From assembly GCF_027497255.1 (NCBI RefSeq), contig NZ_CP114903.1:1798001-1862000 (forward strand): a stretch of DNA of 64,000 bases, written 5' to 3'. The stretch is from Micromonospora sp. WMMD882. Lineage in GTDB: Bacteria; Actinomycetota; Actinomycetes; Mycobacteriales; Micromonosporaceae. Both the position numbers and the translations under genes were made by a program. Below are positions 36,288 through 44,891 of the stretch, piece by piece. A model generated the notes under the pieces. It did no database searches. It saw only the letters and a program-made list of their open reading frames with translations, and had not been told where the DNA came from. Each line of letters opens with the position of its first letter. The first letter of the stretch is position 1.

Positions 36288-38836
36288 TGGTCCGGGCGAC
36301 GCTGAAGAGTCTGCTGGCCCGTAAGGTCCGGCTCGTCCTCTCCGGCCTGGCGGTGGTGCTCGGGGTGATGTTCGTCTCCGGCTCGTTCGTGCTCACCGAC
36401 ACGCTCGGCCGCTCGTTCGACGCGATCTTCGCCGACGCGTTCGAGGGCATCGACGTCAACGTCGCCGCCAAGCCGGCGATCGAGGGCGCCGGTCAGGGCG
36501 GCCCGCCGGTCGCCGCGCCGCTGCCGGCCGGCGTCGTCGACCAGGTCGCGCAGGTGCCCGGGGTGGCCCGGGCCACCGGCGTCGTCAACGCCGACGGGGC
36601 CCGCCTGATCGGCGGCAACGGCAAGGTCGTCGGCACCCTCGGCGCGCCGCAGTTCGGCCAGAACTGGCTCGGCGAGGACGACCTGATCCAGCTCCGCGAG
36701 GGACGCGGACCGCAGGCCGCCGACGAGATCGCGATCAACGCCGGGCTGGCCGAGGCGGCGAAGGTCGGCCTCGGCGACCGGGTGGGCGTGCTCACCCTCG
36801 CCCCGAAGCGGGAGTTCACCGTCGTCGGCGTGTTCGGGTTCAGCGGCGACCGGGACAGCATCGGCGGCGCGCAGAACATCGCCTTCACCACGCCGGCCGC
36901 GCAGGAGCTGATGCTCGGCCGGCCGGGCACGTTCAGCAGCGTGACCGTCGACGCCGCCGACGGCGTACGCGCCGAGACGCTGCGCGACGACGTCGCCGCC
37001 GTCGTCGGCGACGGGTACGACGTGCAGACCGGCCGGCAGTTGTCCGACAGCGCGGCGGCCGGGTTGAAGGAGGGGTTGTCCTTCTTCAACCGGATCCTGC
37101 TCGGCTTCGCCGGGGTGGCGCTGCTCGTCGGCACGTTCCTCATCCTCAACACGTTCTCGATCATCGTGGCGCAGCGGACCCGCGAGCTGGCCCTGATGCG
37201 GGCGATCGGGGCCAGCGGCCGGCAGATCATCGGCTCGGTGGTGCTGGAGGCGCTCGCGGTGGGGCTGCTCGCCTCGCTGCTGGGCCTGGCCGCCGGGGTG
37301 GGCGTCGGCGCGCTGCTGGCGTACCTGTTCGGGCAGCTCGGCGGTGACCTGGCGCTGGCCGGCATCGCGGTGCCCCCGTCGGCGGTGGTCAGCGCGTTCG
37401 CCGTCGGCATGCTGATCACGCTGGTGGCGGCGCTGCTGCCGGCGCTGCGGGCGGCCCGGATCCCCCCGATCGCCGCCATGCAGGACGTCGCCACCCCGGA
37501 CCGGCCGCTGACCCGGGTCACCGTGGCCGGCGGGATCGTCACCGCGCTCGGCGTGGGGCTGCTGACGCTCGGCCTCACCGGCAACGCCCGCGGCAACACC
37601 CTCCCCACCATCCTCGGCGGGGTGCTGTTCGCCTTCGTCGGGGTGGCGCTGCTCACCCCGCTGATCAGCCGACCGGTGGTGTCGTTGCTCGGCGCGGTGT
37701 TCGCCTGGTCGGTGCCGGGCAAGCTGGGTCGGCTCAACTCCGGCCGCAACCCGCGCCGCACCGCGATCACCGCCGCCGCGCTGATGGTCGGCATCGCGCT
37801 GGTCACCGGGGTGACGGTGATCCTGGACTCGGCGAAGTCCAGCATCGCCGGGCAGGTCGAGGACAGCCTCGACGCCGAGCTGGCGATCTCCGGCGCGCAG
37901 ACCGGCCCCCGCCAGCCGACGTTCGACCCGGCGGTGGTGGACCGGGCCGCCGCCCTGCCCGGGGTCACCGCCGCGCTCGGCCTGTTCAACGACTTCGCCG
38001 AGGTCGACGGGGAACGCCGGTACGTCAACGCGGCCACCGACCTGGCCGCCGTGCAGCGGATCTACGGCGCGCGGGCCGTCGCCGGCAGCCTGGGCACGCT
38101 GCGGCCCGACCAGATCGCGTTGAGCGAGCCGGTGGCGGAGAACCGCGGCAAGTCGGTCGGGGACACCCTCACGATCCGGTACGCCCGCGGCGCGACGCAC
38201 ACGTACACGGTGGCCGCGATCGTCCCCGAGGACGAGCTGCCCGGCTCGTACCTGCTGCCCCGGCAGAGCGCGGCCGACTTCACCGTGCCGCAGGCGTACC
38301 TGGCGTTGGTGCAGCTCGCCGACGGCACGGACCAGGACCGGGTGCAGGCCGAGCTGGACACGCTGGTCGCCGACAGCCCGGAGGTGACGGTCGTCGACCG
38401 GGCCGCCTACGTCGAGCAGCAGACCAGCGGCTTCGACCAGATCCTCACGATGATCCAGATCCTGTTGGCGCTGGCCATCGTGATCGCCGTGCTGGGGATC
38501 GTGAACACCCTCGCGCTGTCGGTGCTGGAACGCACCCGGGAGCTGGGTCTGCTGCGGGCGATCGGTCTGCGGCGGGCGCAGACCATGCGGATGATCACCG
38601 TCGAGGCGGTGGTGATCTCGGTGTTCGGCGCGCTGCTCGGCATCGTGGTCGGCACCGCCCTCGGCGCGGCCGTGGTGGAGGCGCTGCGGGACGAGGGCAT
38701 CACCGACCTGGTCCTGCCCTGGTCGCAGATGGGTGTCTTCCTCGTCCTGGCCGCCCTGATCGGGGTGATCGCCGCGGCCGTGCCGGCGATCCGCGCCGCC
38801 CGGATCAACGTCCTCGGGGCCATCGCCCACGACTGA
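36287..38836 (+). CDS. FtsX-like ABC transporter permease
   Basis: 849 residues. One membrane helix at the N-terminus (VRLVLSGLAVVLGVMFVSGS) is followed by a large extracytoplasmic MacB_PCD-like domain. Two FtsX cores follow: residues ~265-400 (AQRTRELALMRAIGASGRQI) and ~715-840 (ERTRELGLLRAIGLRRAQT), each with three to four helices. A second extracytoplasmic domain lies between them. Such mechanotransmission transporters export or remodel lipids, antibiotics or lipoproteins. It is controlled, by proximity, by the two-component system upstream. Confidence 0.93.
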   Translation: MVRATLKSLLARKVRLVLSGLAVVLGVMFVSGSFVLTDTLGRSFDAIFADAFEGIDVNVAAKPAIEGAGQGGPPVAAPLPAGVVDQVAQVPGVARATGVVNADGARLIGGNGKVVGTLGAPQFGQNWLGEDDLIQLREGRGPQAADEIAINAGLAEAAKVGLGDRVGVLTLAPKREFTVVGVFGFSGDRDSIGGAQNIAFTTPAAQELMLGRPGTFSSVTVDAADGVRAETLRDDVAAVVGDGYDVQTGRQLSDSAAAGLKEGLSFFNRILLGFAGVALLVGTFLILNTFSIIVAQRTRELALMRAIGASGRQIIGSVVLEALAVGLLASLLGLAAGVGVGALLAYLFGQLGGDLALAGIAVPPSAVVSAFAVGMLITLVAALLPALRAARIPPIAAMQDVATPDRPLTRVTVAGGIVTALGVGLLTLGLTGNARGNTLPTILGGVLFAFVGVALLTPLISRPVVSLLGAVFAWSVPGKLGRLNSGRNPRRTAITAAALMVGIALVTGVTVILDSAKSSIAGQVEDSLDAELAISGAQTGPRQPTFDPAVVDRAAALPGVTAALGLFNDFAEVDGERRYVNAATDLAAVQRIYGARAVAGSLGTLRPDQIALSEPVAENRGKSVGDTLTIRYARGATHTYTVAAIVPEDELPGSYLLPRQSAADFTVPQAYLALVQLADGTDQDRVQAELDTLVADSPEVTVVDRAAYVEQQTSGFDQILTMIQILLALAIVIAVLGIVNTLALSVLERTRELGLLRAIGLRRAQTMRMITVEAVVISVFGALLGIVVGTALGAAVVEALRDEGITDLVLPWSQMGVFLVLAALIGVIAAAVPAIRAARINVLGAIAHD

Positions 38837-38847
38837 GACGCGCGGGC

Positions 38848-38888
38848 GGGGACCCCGGGTGACGCCTGACGGCGGGCCCGGGGTCCCC
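38848..38888. terminator. Bidirectional terminator hairpin
   Basis: GGGGACCCCGGG (38848-38859) pairs with CCCGGGGTCCCC (38877-38888) between the convergent ends of the permease gene (38836) and the HAD gene (38894). The loop is 17 bases and itself partly self-complementary. Confidence 0.8.
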
Positions 38889-38893
38889 TGCTC

Positions 38894-39673
38894 TCACCCG
38901 GCGGGCGGCGCGGGCGGCGGCGGGTTGAGCAGGGCGGCCAGGACGGTCAGGTCGACCCCGTCCAGGGTGTCCCGCAGGTGCGCCCCGGCCACGTCGTCCA
39001 GCGGCACCTCGGCCGGCACCGCCAGCACCGCCGCCCCGGCGGTGAGCGCGCTGGCCACCCCGGCCGGCGAGTCCTCCACCGCCACGCACCGGCCGATCGG
39101 CACGTCCAGCAGTCGGGCGGCGGTCAGGTACGGCTCCGGGTGCGGCTTCGTCGCCGTCACCTCGTCCCCGCAGACCACCACGTCGAAGTTGTCCCGCCCG
39201 AGGGTGTCCATCGCCACCTCGACCAGCCGCCGGCCGCTGGAGGTGACCAGCGCCGTCGGCACCCCCGCCGCCCGGACCGCCCCGAGCAGCGCCAGCGCGC
39301 CGGGCCGCCACCGCAGGCCGGTGCGGAACAGCTCCACGATCCGGTTGTCGATCCAGGCCGCGCTGGCCACCGGGTCCCGCCACGGCTGGCCCAGGTCGTC
39401 GTGGAGGAGACGCATCGAGGCTGCCATGCTGCTGCCCACCATGGCGCGACGGGTCGACACGGAGAGCGTGCCGCCGTACTCGGCGGCCAACTCGTACAGG
39501 GCGACGTCCCACAGCTTCTCGCTGTCGACGAGGGTGCCGTCCATGTCGAAGAGCACGGCGGCGGGGTGGTGGCGGTTCAGCGGTGCCTCCCGGGGTGCGA
39601 CGCGGTCCCGGCGATCCTCCCAGCCCCGCCGGTCGCCGCCGACCCCGCACCCCGCCGACGAGACCTGCGTCAA
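38894..39673 (-). CDS. HAD phosphatase, beta-phosphoglucomutase/CbbY-like
   Basis: Open frame of 259 residues. Motif I VLFDMDGTLVDSEKLWD, motif II VTSSGRRLV, motif III lysine in EVTATKPHPEPY and motif IV VAVEDSPAGVASA fit subfamily I HADs that dephosphorylate sugar phosphates or 2-phosphoglycolate. The start is uncertain: the only conventional candidate in the frame is TTG 39673 without a Shine-Dalgarno, while a CTG at 39580 has GGGAGG five bases upstream and begins right at the homologous region (LNRHHPAAVLFDMDG). The shorter product is more likely the real protein. Confidence 0.82.
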   Translation of the reverse strand: MTQVSSAGCGVGGDRRGWEDRRDRVAPREAPLNRHHPAAVLFDMDGTLVDSEKLWDVALYELAAEYGGTLSVSTRRAMVGSSMAASMRLLHDDLGQPWRDPVASAAWIDNRIVELFRTGLRWRPGALALLGAVRAAGVPTALVTSSGRRLVEVAMDTLGRDNFDVVVCGDEVTATKPHPEPYLTAARLLDVPIGRCVAVEDSPAGVASALTAGAAVLAVPAEVPLDDVAGAHLRDTLDGVDLTVLAALLNPPPPAPPAG

Positions 39674-39679
39674 CCCCGG

Positions 39680-40411
39680 TCAGCCCAGGTCGCAGGCGGA
39701 CAGCGTCTTCTCGTACCCGGTGAAGAACGCCTGGGTACGCTGCTCGGCGGTGCCGTGCGCGCCCTCGGCGAACCACGGCTGACCCGGGTCGTCGCCGACC
39801 GCGAGCAGCCCCTCCCGGAACTCCTCCAGGTCGCCGTCCTCCAGCTCCAGGACCCCCGCCTGGACCGACCCGCCCAGGTACGCCCCGGCCATGCAGTCGG
39901 CCTGCAACTCCTGCTCGATGGTGTAGCTGTAGCGGATGCCCAGTCGAATCTGGACGCCGTGGGCGTACTCGTGGCCGAGCAGGTAGTACAGGAACGCGTC
40001 GCCGATCTGCCGGAACGCCGCCACCGCCCAGTTCACGTCGTACGCGATGAAGTCCCCCGCCGAGCAGTAGACGGCGTTGTCACGGGGCAACGGCTGCCCG
40101 CCGCAGGCTACCTCGCCCTCCCGGGCGTACGGGATGATCCGCCGGACCGGCTGGAACCGCTCCCCGGAGGCACGGAACTGCGCCGACCAGTACGTCTCGG
40201 CCGAGCGGACGGCGTCGTTGATGTCCTTCTTGAAGTCCTCGACGTTTGTCGACCGGTCCGCCCTGGTGGTCTCGTCCTGCGAGGTCACGCCCGGGCCCGG
40301 CTCCTGCGGGCCGGGGCCCCCGTCGTCGGTGACCGGGCCGACCGCGCAGGCCCCGGCGACGACCATCGCCGTCACCAACCCGCCGACCCACCCTGCGGTA
40401 CCACGCGTCAC
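39680..40411 (-). CDS. Secreted neutral zinc metallopeptidase (YpfJ-like)
   Basis: 243 residues from GTG 40411. A hydrophobic N-terminus (WVGGLVTAMVVAGAC) with a cysteine at the end is likely a lipoprotein signal, though the residue at -3 (Ala) is not the preferred Leu. A Pro/Gly/Asp-rich linker leads to the catalytic HEYAHGVQ (HExxH) and QELQADCMAGAYLG, the third ligand region of the putative neutral zinc metallopeptidase family. Cysteines suggest disulfides outside the cell. Located at the outer face of the membrane; substrate unknown. It ends seven bases before the HAD open frame. Confidence 0.85.
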   Translation of the reverse strand: MTRGTAGWVGGLVTAMVVAGACAVGPVTDDGGPGPQEPGPGVTSQDETTRADRSTNVEDFKKDINDAVRSAETYWSAQFRASGERFQPVRRIIPYAREGEVACGGQPLPRDNAVYCSAGDFIAYDVNWAVAAFRQIGDAFLYYLLGHEYAHGVQIRLGIRYSYTIEQELQADCMAGAYLGGSVQAGVLELEDGDLEEFREGLLAVGDDPGQPWFAEGAHGTAEQRTQAFFTGYEKTLSACDLG

Positions 40412-40579
40412 GGTGCCCTCCCCGGCGTCGGCGCTGGGACAGCAGTACCCCCCACCCTGATCGATGATGCGCTCACCCCGCCAGCGGAGGGCGCGGCGGA
40501 TCAGCTGATCCGCTGGGCGACCGGGGCGGGCCGAACAATGCGGTACGCGCCGTGCCCGGCCCCTGACTACCCTGCTGCC

Positions 40580-41011
40580 GTGAGCACAGCCGACGACCGC
40601 CGGCCGGACCTGGTCGAGCCGCCCGGGATCCGTATCGGCACGCCCGAACGCCGGGCGGCGAAGGAGGCGCTCGAGGAGCACCACGACGAGGACCGGCTGG
40701 ACGACGCGGAGCTCGCGCGCCGGGTGACCGAATGCGAGCGGGCCGGCACCCGGGCGGAGCTGCTCCGGCTCTTCGCCGACCTGCCCCTGCCCCACCCGGA
40801 ACTGCCCCCGGTCACCCCGGCCCGGCCCGGCGCCGACGACGACTTCCCGCCGATCGCGCAGGCCGTCTTCCTGACGTTGACGCTCGGCCTGCCGGTAGCC
40901 GTGGTGCTCGGCATCGTCAACGGCGCCTGGTGGGCGCTGGCCGTGCCGGTCGCGGTGACCGTCGTGATGACCTACGTCGAGCACCTGCGCGGGAGCGACC
41001 GTCCACGGTGA
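40580..41011 (+). CDS. DUF1707/SHOCT-like membrane protein
   Basis: 143 residues from GTG 40580. The N-terminal domain IRIGTPERRAAKEALEEHHD with LDDAELARRV is the DUF1707 motif, a small helical module often fused to other domains in actinobacteria, here with AELLRLFADLP. Two C-terminal hydrophobic helices (AQAVFLTLTLGLPVAVVLG and WALAVPVAVTVVMTYV) anchor it, with the DUF1707 part cytoplasmic. Divergent from the metallopeptidase gene (168 bases). Function unknown. Confidence 0.85.
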   Translation: MSTADDRRPDLVEPPGIRIGTPERRAAKEALEEHHDEDRLDDAELARRVTECERAGTRAELLRLFADLPLPHPELPPVTPARPGADDDFPPIAQAVFLTLTLGLPVAVVLGIVNGAWWALAVPVAVTVVMTYVEHLRGSDRPR

Positions 41012-41147
41012 CCGGTGGGGCCGGACGACGGTGACCGGTGGGGTCAGGCGACGGCCACCGGCCAGGACGGCAAGTGGGAGCATCAGATGCGGTATCGGGT
41101 GCCGGACACGGGCGAACAATCGTCCGCCGCCCCGAGACCAACCAGGT

Positions 41148-42497
41148 ATGACGACACGATTCGGGGCATCCGCCACGCCCCACCGCACCGTACGATCCCG
41201 CCGTCCGATCAGCGCCGCCGTTGCCGGCATTGTCGTGCTCGGCGGCCTTACCGTCGGAGGCACGCCCGCCGTCTCCGCCGCCGCGCCGCCGACCACCGTC
41301 CGGATCAGCCTGGACAGCGCGGGCGGCCAGGCCACCGAGTACCGCAGCGAGCCGTTCGCGGCGAGCGCCGACGGCCGGTACGTCGCCTTCACCTCCGCCG
41401 CGCCGAACCTGGTGCCCGACGACACCAACGGCACCTGGGACGTGCTGGTCCGCGACCGCCGGACCGGCGTCACGAGCAGCGTCAGCCGGTCGACCACGGG
41501 AGTCGTCGGCGACAGCTCCAGCCACGGCCAGTCCCTCAGCCCGGACGGCAGGTACGTCTCGTTCACCTCCGACGCCACCAACCTGGCGCCCGACGACACC
41601 AACGGGGCCTCCGACGGTTTCGTCCACGACCGCCGCACCGGCCGTACCAGCCGGGTCACCCTGACCGACGGCGACGCCCAGGCGGACGCCCGCAGCTACG
41701 CGCCGGCCATCAGCGCGGACGCCCGGTTCGTGGCGTTCGTCTCCGACGCCGCCAACCTGGTGCCGGGCGACACCAACGGGGTGGCCGACGTCTTCCTGCG
41801 GGACCGGCGGGCCGGCGCCACCGTCCGGGTCAGCGGCCCGAACGCCGACGCCCCGTCCGACGCGCCGACGATCAGCGCCGACGGCCGGTACGTGGCGTTC
41901 ACCTCCGAAGCGGCCCTGGTCCCCGGCGACACCAACGGAGTCGCCGACGTGTACGTCCGCGACCTGCGTACCGGCAGCCTCCGGCGGGTCAGCGTGTCCA
42001 CCACCGGCGCGCAGGCGGACGCGCTGACCGTCTCCCCGTCGATCAGCGCGGACGGCCGGTACGTGGCGTTCACCTCCGAAGCGGCGCTGGTCCCCGGCGA
42101 CAGCAACGGGGTGGCCGACGTGTTCGTGCGGGACCTGCGCGCCGGCACGACCGTCCGGGCCAGCCTGACGGCCGACGGCGGGCAGGCCACCGGCGGCAGC
42201 AGCTACGGCCCGATGGTGAGCGCCGACGGCCGGCACGTCGTCTTCACCTCCGACGCCACCGACCTGGTGCCGGCCGACGGCAACGGGGTGGCCGACGTGT
42301 TCGTCCGGGACCTGCGCGCCGGCACGACCGTCCGGGCCAGCCTGGCCGCCGACGGCGGGCAGGGCGACGACGGCAGCTACAGCGGCGTGGTCACCCGGGA
42401 CGGCAGCCACGTCGCCTTCGCGTCGGCGGCCACGAACCTGGTACCCGGCGACACCAACGGCGTGACCGACGTGTTCCTGCGCCACATGCCCCGCTGA
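41148..42497 (+). CDS. Secreted seven-repeat TolB/PD40-type beta-propeller protein
   Basis: 449 residues from ATG 41148. A Sec-type signal peptide (SRRPISAAVAGIVVLGGLTV, cleavage near VSAAAPP) precedes seven repeats of the pattern DGRYVAFTS-x-A-x-NLVPGDT-NG-x-x-D-VFVRDRRTG, one per propeller blade. Each repeat has a DTNGxxD loop resembling dockerin/EF-type calcium sites, which may stabilise the blades. No catalytic domain or anchor is present, so it is probably a soluble extracellular binding or scaffold protein. A strong terminator follows. Homologous repeats are common in actinobacterial secreted proteins; the ligand is unknown. Confidence 0.85.
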   Translation: MTTRFGASATPHRTVRSRRPISAAVAGIVVLGGLTVGGTPAVSAAAPPTTVRISLDSAGGQATEYRSEPFAASADGRYVAFTSAAPNLVPDDTNGTWDVLVRDRRTGVTSSVSRSTTGVVGDSSSHGQSLSPDGRYVSFTSDATNLAPDDTNGASDGFVHDRRTGRTSRVTLTDGDAQADARSYAPAISADARFVAFVSDAANLVPGDTNGVADVFLRDRRAGATVRVSGPNADAPSDAPTISADGRYVAFTSEAALVPGDTNGVADVYVRDLRTGSLRRVSVSTTGAQADALTVSPSISADGRYVAFTSEAALVPGDSNGVADVFVRDLRAGTTVRASLTADGGQATGGSSYGPMVSADGRHVVFTSDATDLVPADGNGVADVFVRDLRAGTTVRASLAADGGQGDDGSYSGVVTRDGSHVAFASAATNLVPGDTNGVTDVFLRHMPR

Positions 42498-42514
42498 TCT
42501 GCCCGGTGGCGGGC

Positions 42515-42550
42515 CGGAGGGTCCCGGTCGCACGAAGCCGGGACCCTCGG
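42515..42550 (+). terminator. Terminator hairpin after the propeller gene
   Basis: GAGGGTCCCGG (42517-42527) pairs with CCGGGACCCTC (42538-42548) across a 10-base loop, starting 20 bases after the stop. Confidence 0.8.
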
Positions 42551-42606
42551 TAGCGGTCGTTCGGGACGCTTGTGTGGCGTTGTCGATGCTGGGAGGCCGC
42601 CTGCTG

Positions 42607-42996
42607 ATGAACACCTACGGTGACCGCACCTCAGATGACCGACACGAAGGCCTGGACCCCCATCAGAGGATGATGGACGCCATCGCGGCGGTGACCGCGA
42701 CCCTCACCGGGCCAGGCTTCGAATCCGGCGAGGAGATCCGAAAGCTACAGTCGGCCATCAGGGACAACGCTTCCCGGTTGGCGCCCACCGACCGTGAGCC
42801 TTGGGAAAGGGTCATCTCCTTTCTGGAACAGATACAGAAACAGCTGGACGACCAGTCAGCGAACATCAGAACGCTCGAAGCGCAGAACGAGGCGGCGGAC
42901 AGACGAGCGAGGAGGACGTTCGCGTGGGGGGTCCTGCTCGGGCTGCCCGTCGGCATGATCGGCACTCTGCTGATGTGGGCGATCGGCATCAGCTGA
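42607..42996 (+). CDS. Small membrane protein with helical domain, lower GC
   Basis: 129 residues from ATG 42607, preceded by GGGAGG; the frame also opens at GTG 42574. A hydrophilic N-terminal helical region (SGEEIRKLQSAIRDN, ISFLEQIQKQLDDQSANIRT) ends with a coiled-coil-like segment and a C-terminal membrane helix (WGVLLGLPVGMIGTLLMWAI). Codons such as AGA, AAA, ACA, CTA are more frequent than in the neighbours, and GC is visibly lower, a sign of recent acquisition. No family recognised. Confidence 0.65.
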   Translation: MNTYGDRTSDDRHEGLDPHQRMMDAIAAVTATLTGPGFESGEEIRKLQSAIRDNASRLAPTDREPWERVISFLEQIQKQLDDQSANIRTLEAQNEAADRRARRTFAWGVLLGLPVGMIGTLLMWAIGIS

Positions 42997-43025
42997 CCAG
43001 GGCGCAGAAGCAGAATGGAAACGGC

Positions 43026-43553
43026 TCACCGGATTCGTCCGAACTCGGCGTAGTGGGGTCGGTCCTCGTCCAGCGCGTCGAGGGCGGACCTCACCCGGCG
43101 GGCCATGGACGGCGGCAGGAAGGGCACGGCGTCGTCGCAAGTCAGGAACCGTAGGCCCTTGAGCTCGGGGTCGACCGGTCGGAGAGCGGCGGCCTGCTGC
43201 TCGTCGAGTCGGCCGCCGTCGAAGACGAACATCACGCCGTCGGACCAGACGCCGTGCGCCGGAACCCAGTCGACCAGCAGCAACCGGGTCACGGGCAGAT
43301 CCAGGCCGATCTCCTCCCGGATCTCCCGGCGGCACGCGGAGAGCGGCGACTCGTCGGCCTCGGCCACCCCGCCGGGAATCTCCAGGTAGGGCTTGTAGCC
43401 GGGCACCACGAACAACACCCGCCCGACGTGATCACGGATCAGCGCCCCGCCGGCCACCCGCTTGCGGGGCATCCGCGCGGCGATGTCCGGGTCGAATTCC
43501 CGTTCGGGCTCGCCTTCGGCGGCCAGGTCCTCAGCCAACGTCACAGCGCTCAC
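43026..43553 (-). CDS. Nudix hydrolase
   Basis: About 175 residues from GTG 43553 (GTG 43544 or ATG 43580 also possible; the frame opens at 43682 without support). The Nudix box GGVAEADESPLSACRREIRE with EEIGL matches GX5EX7REUXEEXGU fully, so it is expected to bind Mg and hydrolyse a nucleoside-diphosphate derivative. The preceding strand KRVAGGALIRDHVGRVLFV is typical. The substrate cannot be named. No operon partner; it lies in the accessory patch between the lower-GC membrane gene and the HTH gene. Confidence 0.85.
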   Translation of the reverse strand: MSAVTLAEDLAAEGEPEREFDPDIAARMPRKRVAGGALIRDHVGRVLFVVPGYKPYLEIPGGVAEADESPLSACRREIREEIGLDLPVTRLLLVDWVPAHGVWSDGVMFVFDGGRLDEQQAAALRPVDPELKGLRFLTCDDAVPFLPPSMARRVRSALDALDEDRPHYAEFGRIR

Positions 43554-43897
43554 CGTACTGAGCCCGGCCGGCGGCACCATCAGTCGACGCGCCCGCAGGC
43601 ACCCGTCGAATCGCATGCAGCCCGGATGGCCTGTCGGGCATCTGCCGGCACCGGACGGCACGCAGCATGGGCGCTTTCCCACTCACTCGACGGCGGCCGT
43701 TGGTTACGACGGGAGGGTCTCGACGAGCGAACGCCGCCCTGGTCGCACACCACTCACGTGCCCGGTCGCAGACGGAGGAACCCTGGCTGGGAGCCGCCCT
43801 GGCAGCGGAGTTCCCACGGGAGCAGTCGGCGGCGGCCGACGGGCTCTGCTTCTCCGACAGAGATGATCACGGTCCGGACGGTCAGGACTTCGAGGGC
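43554..43897. other. 344-bp intergenic region in the accessory patch
   Basis: No gene supported. The frames here have no Shine-Dalgarno or recognisable domain. The region separates the 5' end of the Nudix gene from the 3' end of the HTH gene on the same strand and is likely to contain the Nudix promoter. Nothing repeat-like or hairpin-like stands out. Confidence 0.5.
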
Positions 43898-44113
43898 TCA
43901 GCTTTCCTCATCAGGCGCGGCGCCCTGGGCCTGGTGTGGCCGGTAAGTCCTGATCCATTCCTCCACGGCCGCTCGGTCCCAGACTCGAACCTTCCCGCTG
44001 GCCACCGTGTCCAGGGGATCGGGGAAGGTCTTGCGGTTCGTGATCTCCGTGGCCCGCGTACGCGACACACCACCGAGCATGTCGGCGATATCGGAGAGGG
44101 CCACAAGTCTCAC
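43898..44113 (-). CDS. AlpA/excisionase-like helix-turn-helix protein
   Basis: 71 residues from GTG 44113 (GTG 44104 alternative). MerR/AlpA-type winged-helix core: VALSDIADMLGGVSRTRATE, then ITNRKTFPDPLDTVASGKVR and the wing VWDRAAVEEWIRTYR. Such proteins act as phage or integrative-element excisionases or activators, or stand-alone regulators. No integrase or att site is visible in the window. It lies head to head with the truncated regulator, whose missing 5' part it may have replaced. Confidence 0.7.
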   Translation of the reverse strand: MRLVALSDIADMLGGVSRTRATEITNRKTFPDPLDTVASGKVRVWDRAAVEEWIRTYRPHQAQGAAPDEES

Positions 44114-44164
44114 GCTCAGACCGTATGCACGTAGCACCCTGCAACGTTGCCACTTCACACGTAA

Positions 44165-44632
44165 ACCGAGCACGTTGACAGTGTCCACGTTGAAGGCACG
44201 GACGCGTCCAGCGCCCACGAGCTCCTCGACCAGGCCGATCAGGCGGCCGTGCTGGCCGGCGGCACCCCCACCCGGTACGGGGTGAGCTTCGGCCCGACCG
44301 TGGTCGACCTGGCCCGGATCGTCGCCGCGCTCGATCTGGGCGACCACGCCGAAGCCCTGACTCTGCACCGCGAGACCATCGACACGTCCGCCTTCCGCGA
44401 GCTGCCGGTGGAACACCGGGCCGCCCACCTGGTCGACGTGGCCGGACGCTGCGTCCGCCTCGGCGACCTGCCCGAAGCCGAGCACGCCCTGCTGCTCGCC
44501 CACCGCACCGCGCCGGCCGAGGTGCGGCACCGCCGCGCCGCCCACCGGGCTCTGCGCGTCCTGGCCCGGCGCAGCCCCCGACCCGCGCCCGAGATCACCC
44601 GACTCGCCGAAGCCCTCCGCGTCACCCTCTGA
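44165..44632 (+). pseudogene. Decapitated XRE-family regulator (C-terminal TPR-like part only)
   Basis: The frame opens after TAA 44162 and codes for the C-terminal 155 residues of a protein resembling the TPR-like half of actinobacterial Cro/C1-type regulators: HELLDQADQAAVLAGGTPTR, VSFGPTVVDLARIVAALDLG, ending LAEALRVTL. The N-terminal HTH domain and natural start are missing; at the junction the sequence changes to a lower-GC segment belonging to the HTH gene on the other strand. A GTG at 44249 could start a 127-residue fragment, but no ribosome site is seen. Remnant of an insertion or deletion event. Confidence 0.65.
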
Positions 44633-44891
44633 GCCGTGCCCGCAGACGGGTTCGTGGCGGGTCGTTCGGCTCCGATGTGCTGCTGGCTGTCCGGCCCGCG
44701 CGGGCCTTCCACCCGTTTCATTCACTTTTGGCGGGGCGGGCCGGGGCGGACCGGCGCGGCCGACGGGCCGCATCCCGCGTCGGCACGTAGGCTGGCGACG
44801 TGAGGGACATCAGGGACGCGACGGTCCGGGACGGGGACACGACCGGGCGTGGCGCCGGCGTCGGCCGGGACGATCAGGGTGAGGTGACGGC

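Noticed and set aside
35543..38830. 1095-residue minus-strand frame over the ABC transporter
   Set aside because: Shadow of two motif-complete genes; its sequence is dominated by His/Arg/Asp repeats typical of antisense translation.
43970..44000. T-loop-like string (GGTTCGAGTC on the minus strand) suggesting a tRNA gene
   Set aside because: It lies inside the HTH gene (codons Lys-Val-Arg-Val-Trp) and has no acceptor stem, anticodon arm or D arm around it.
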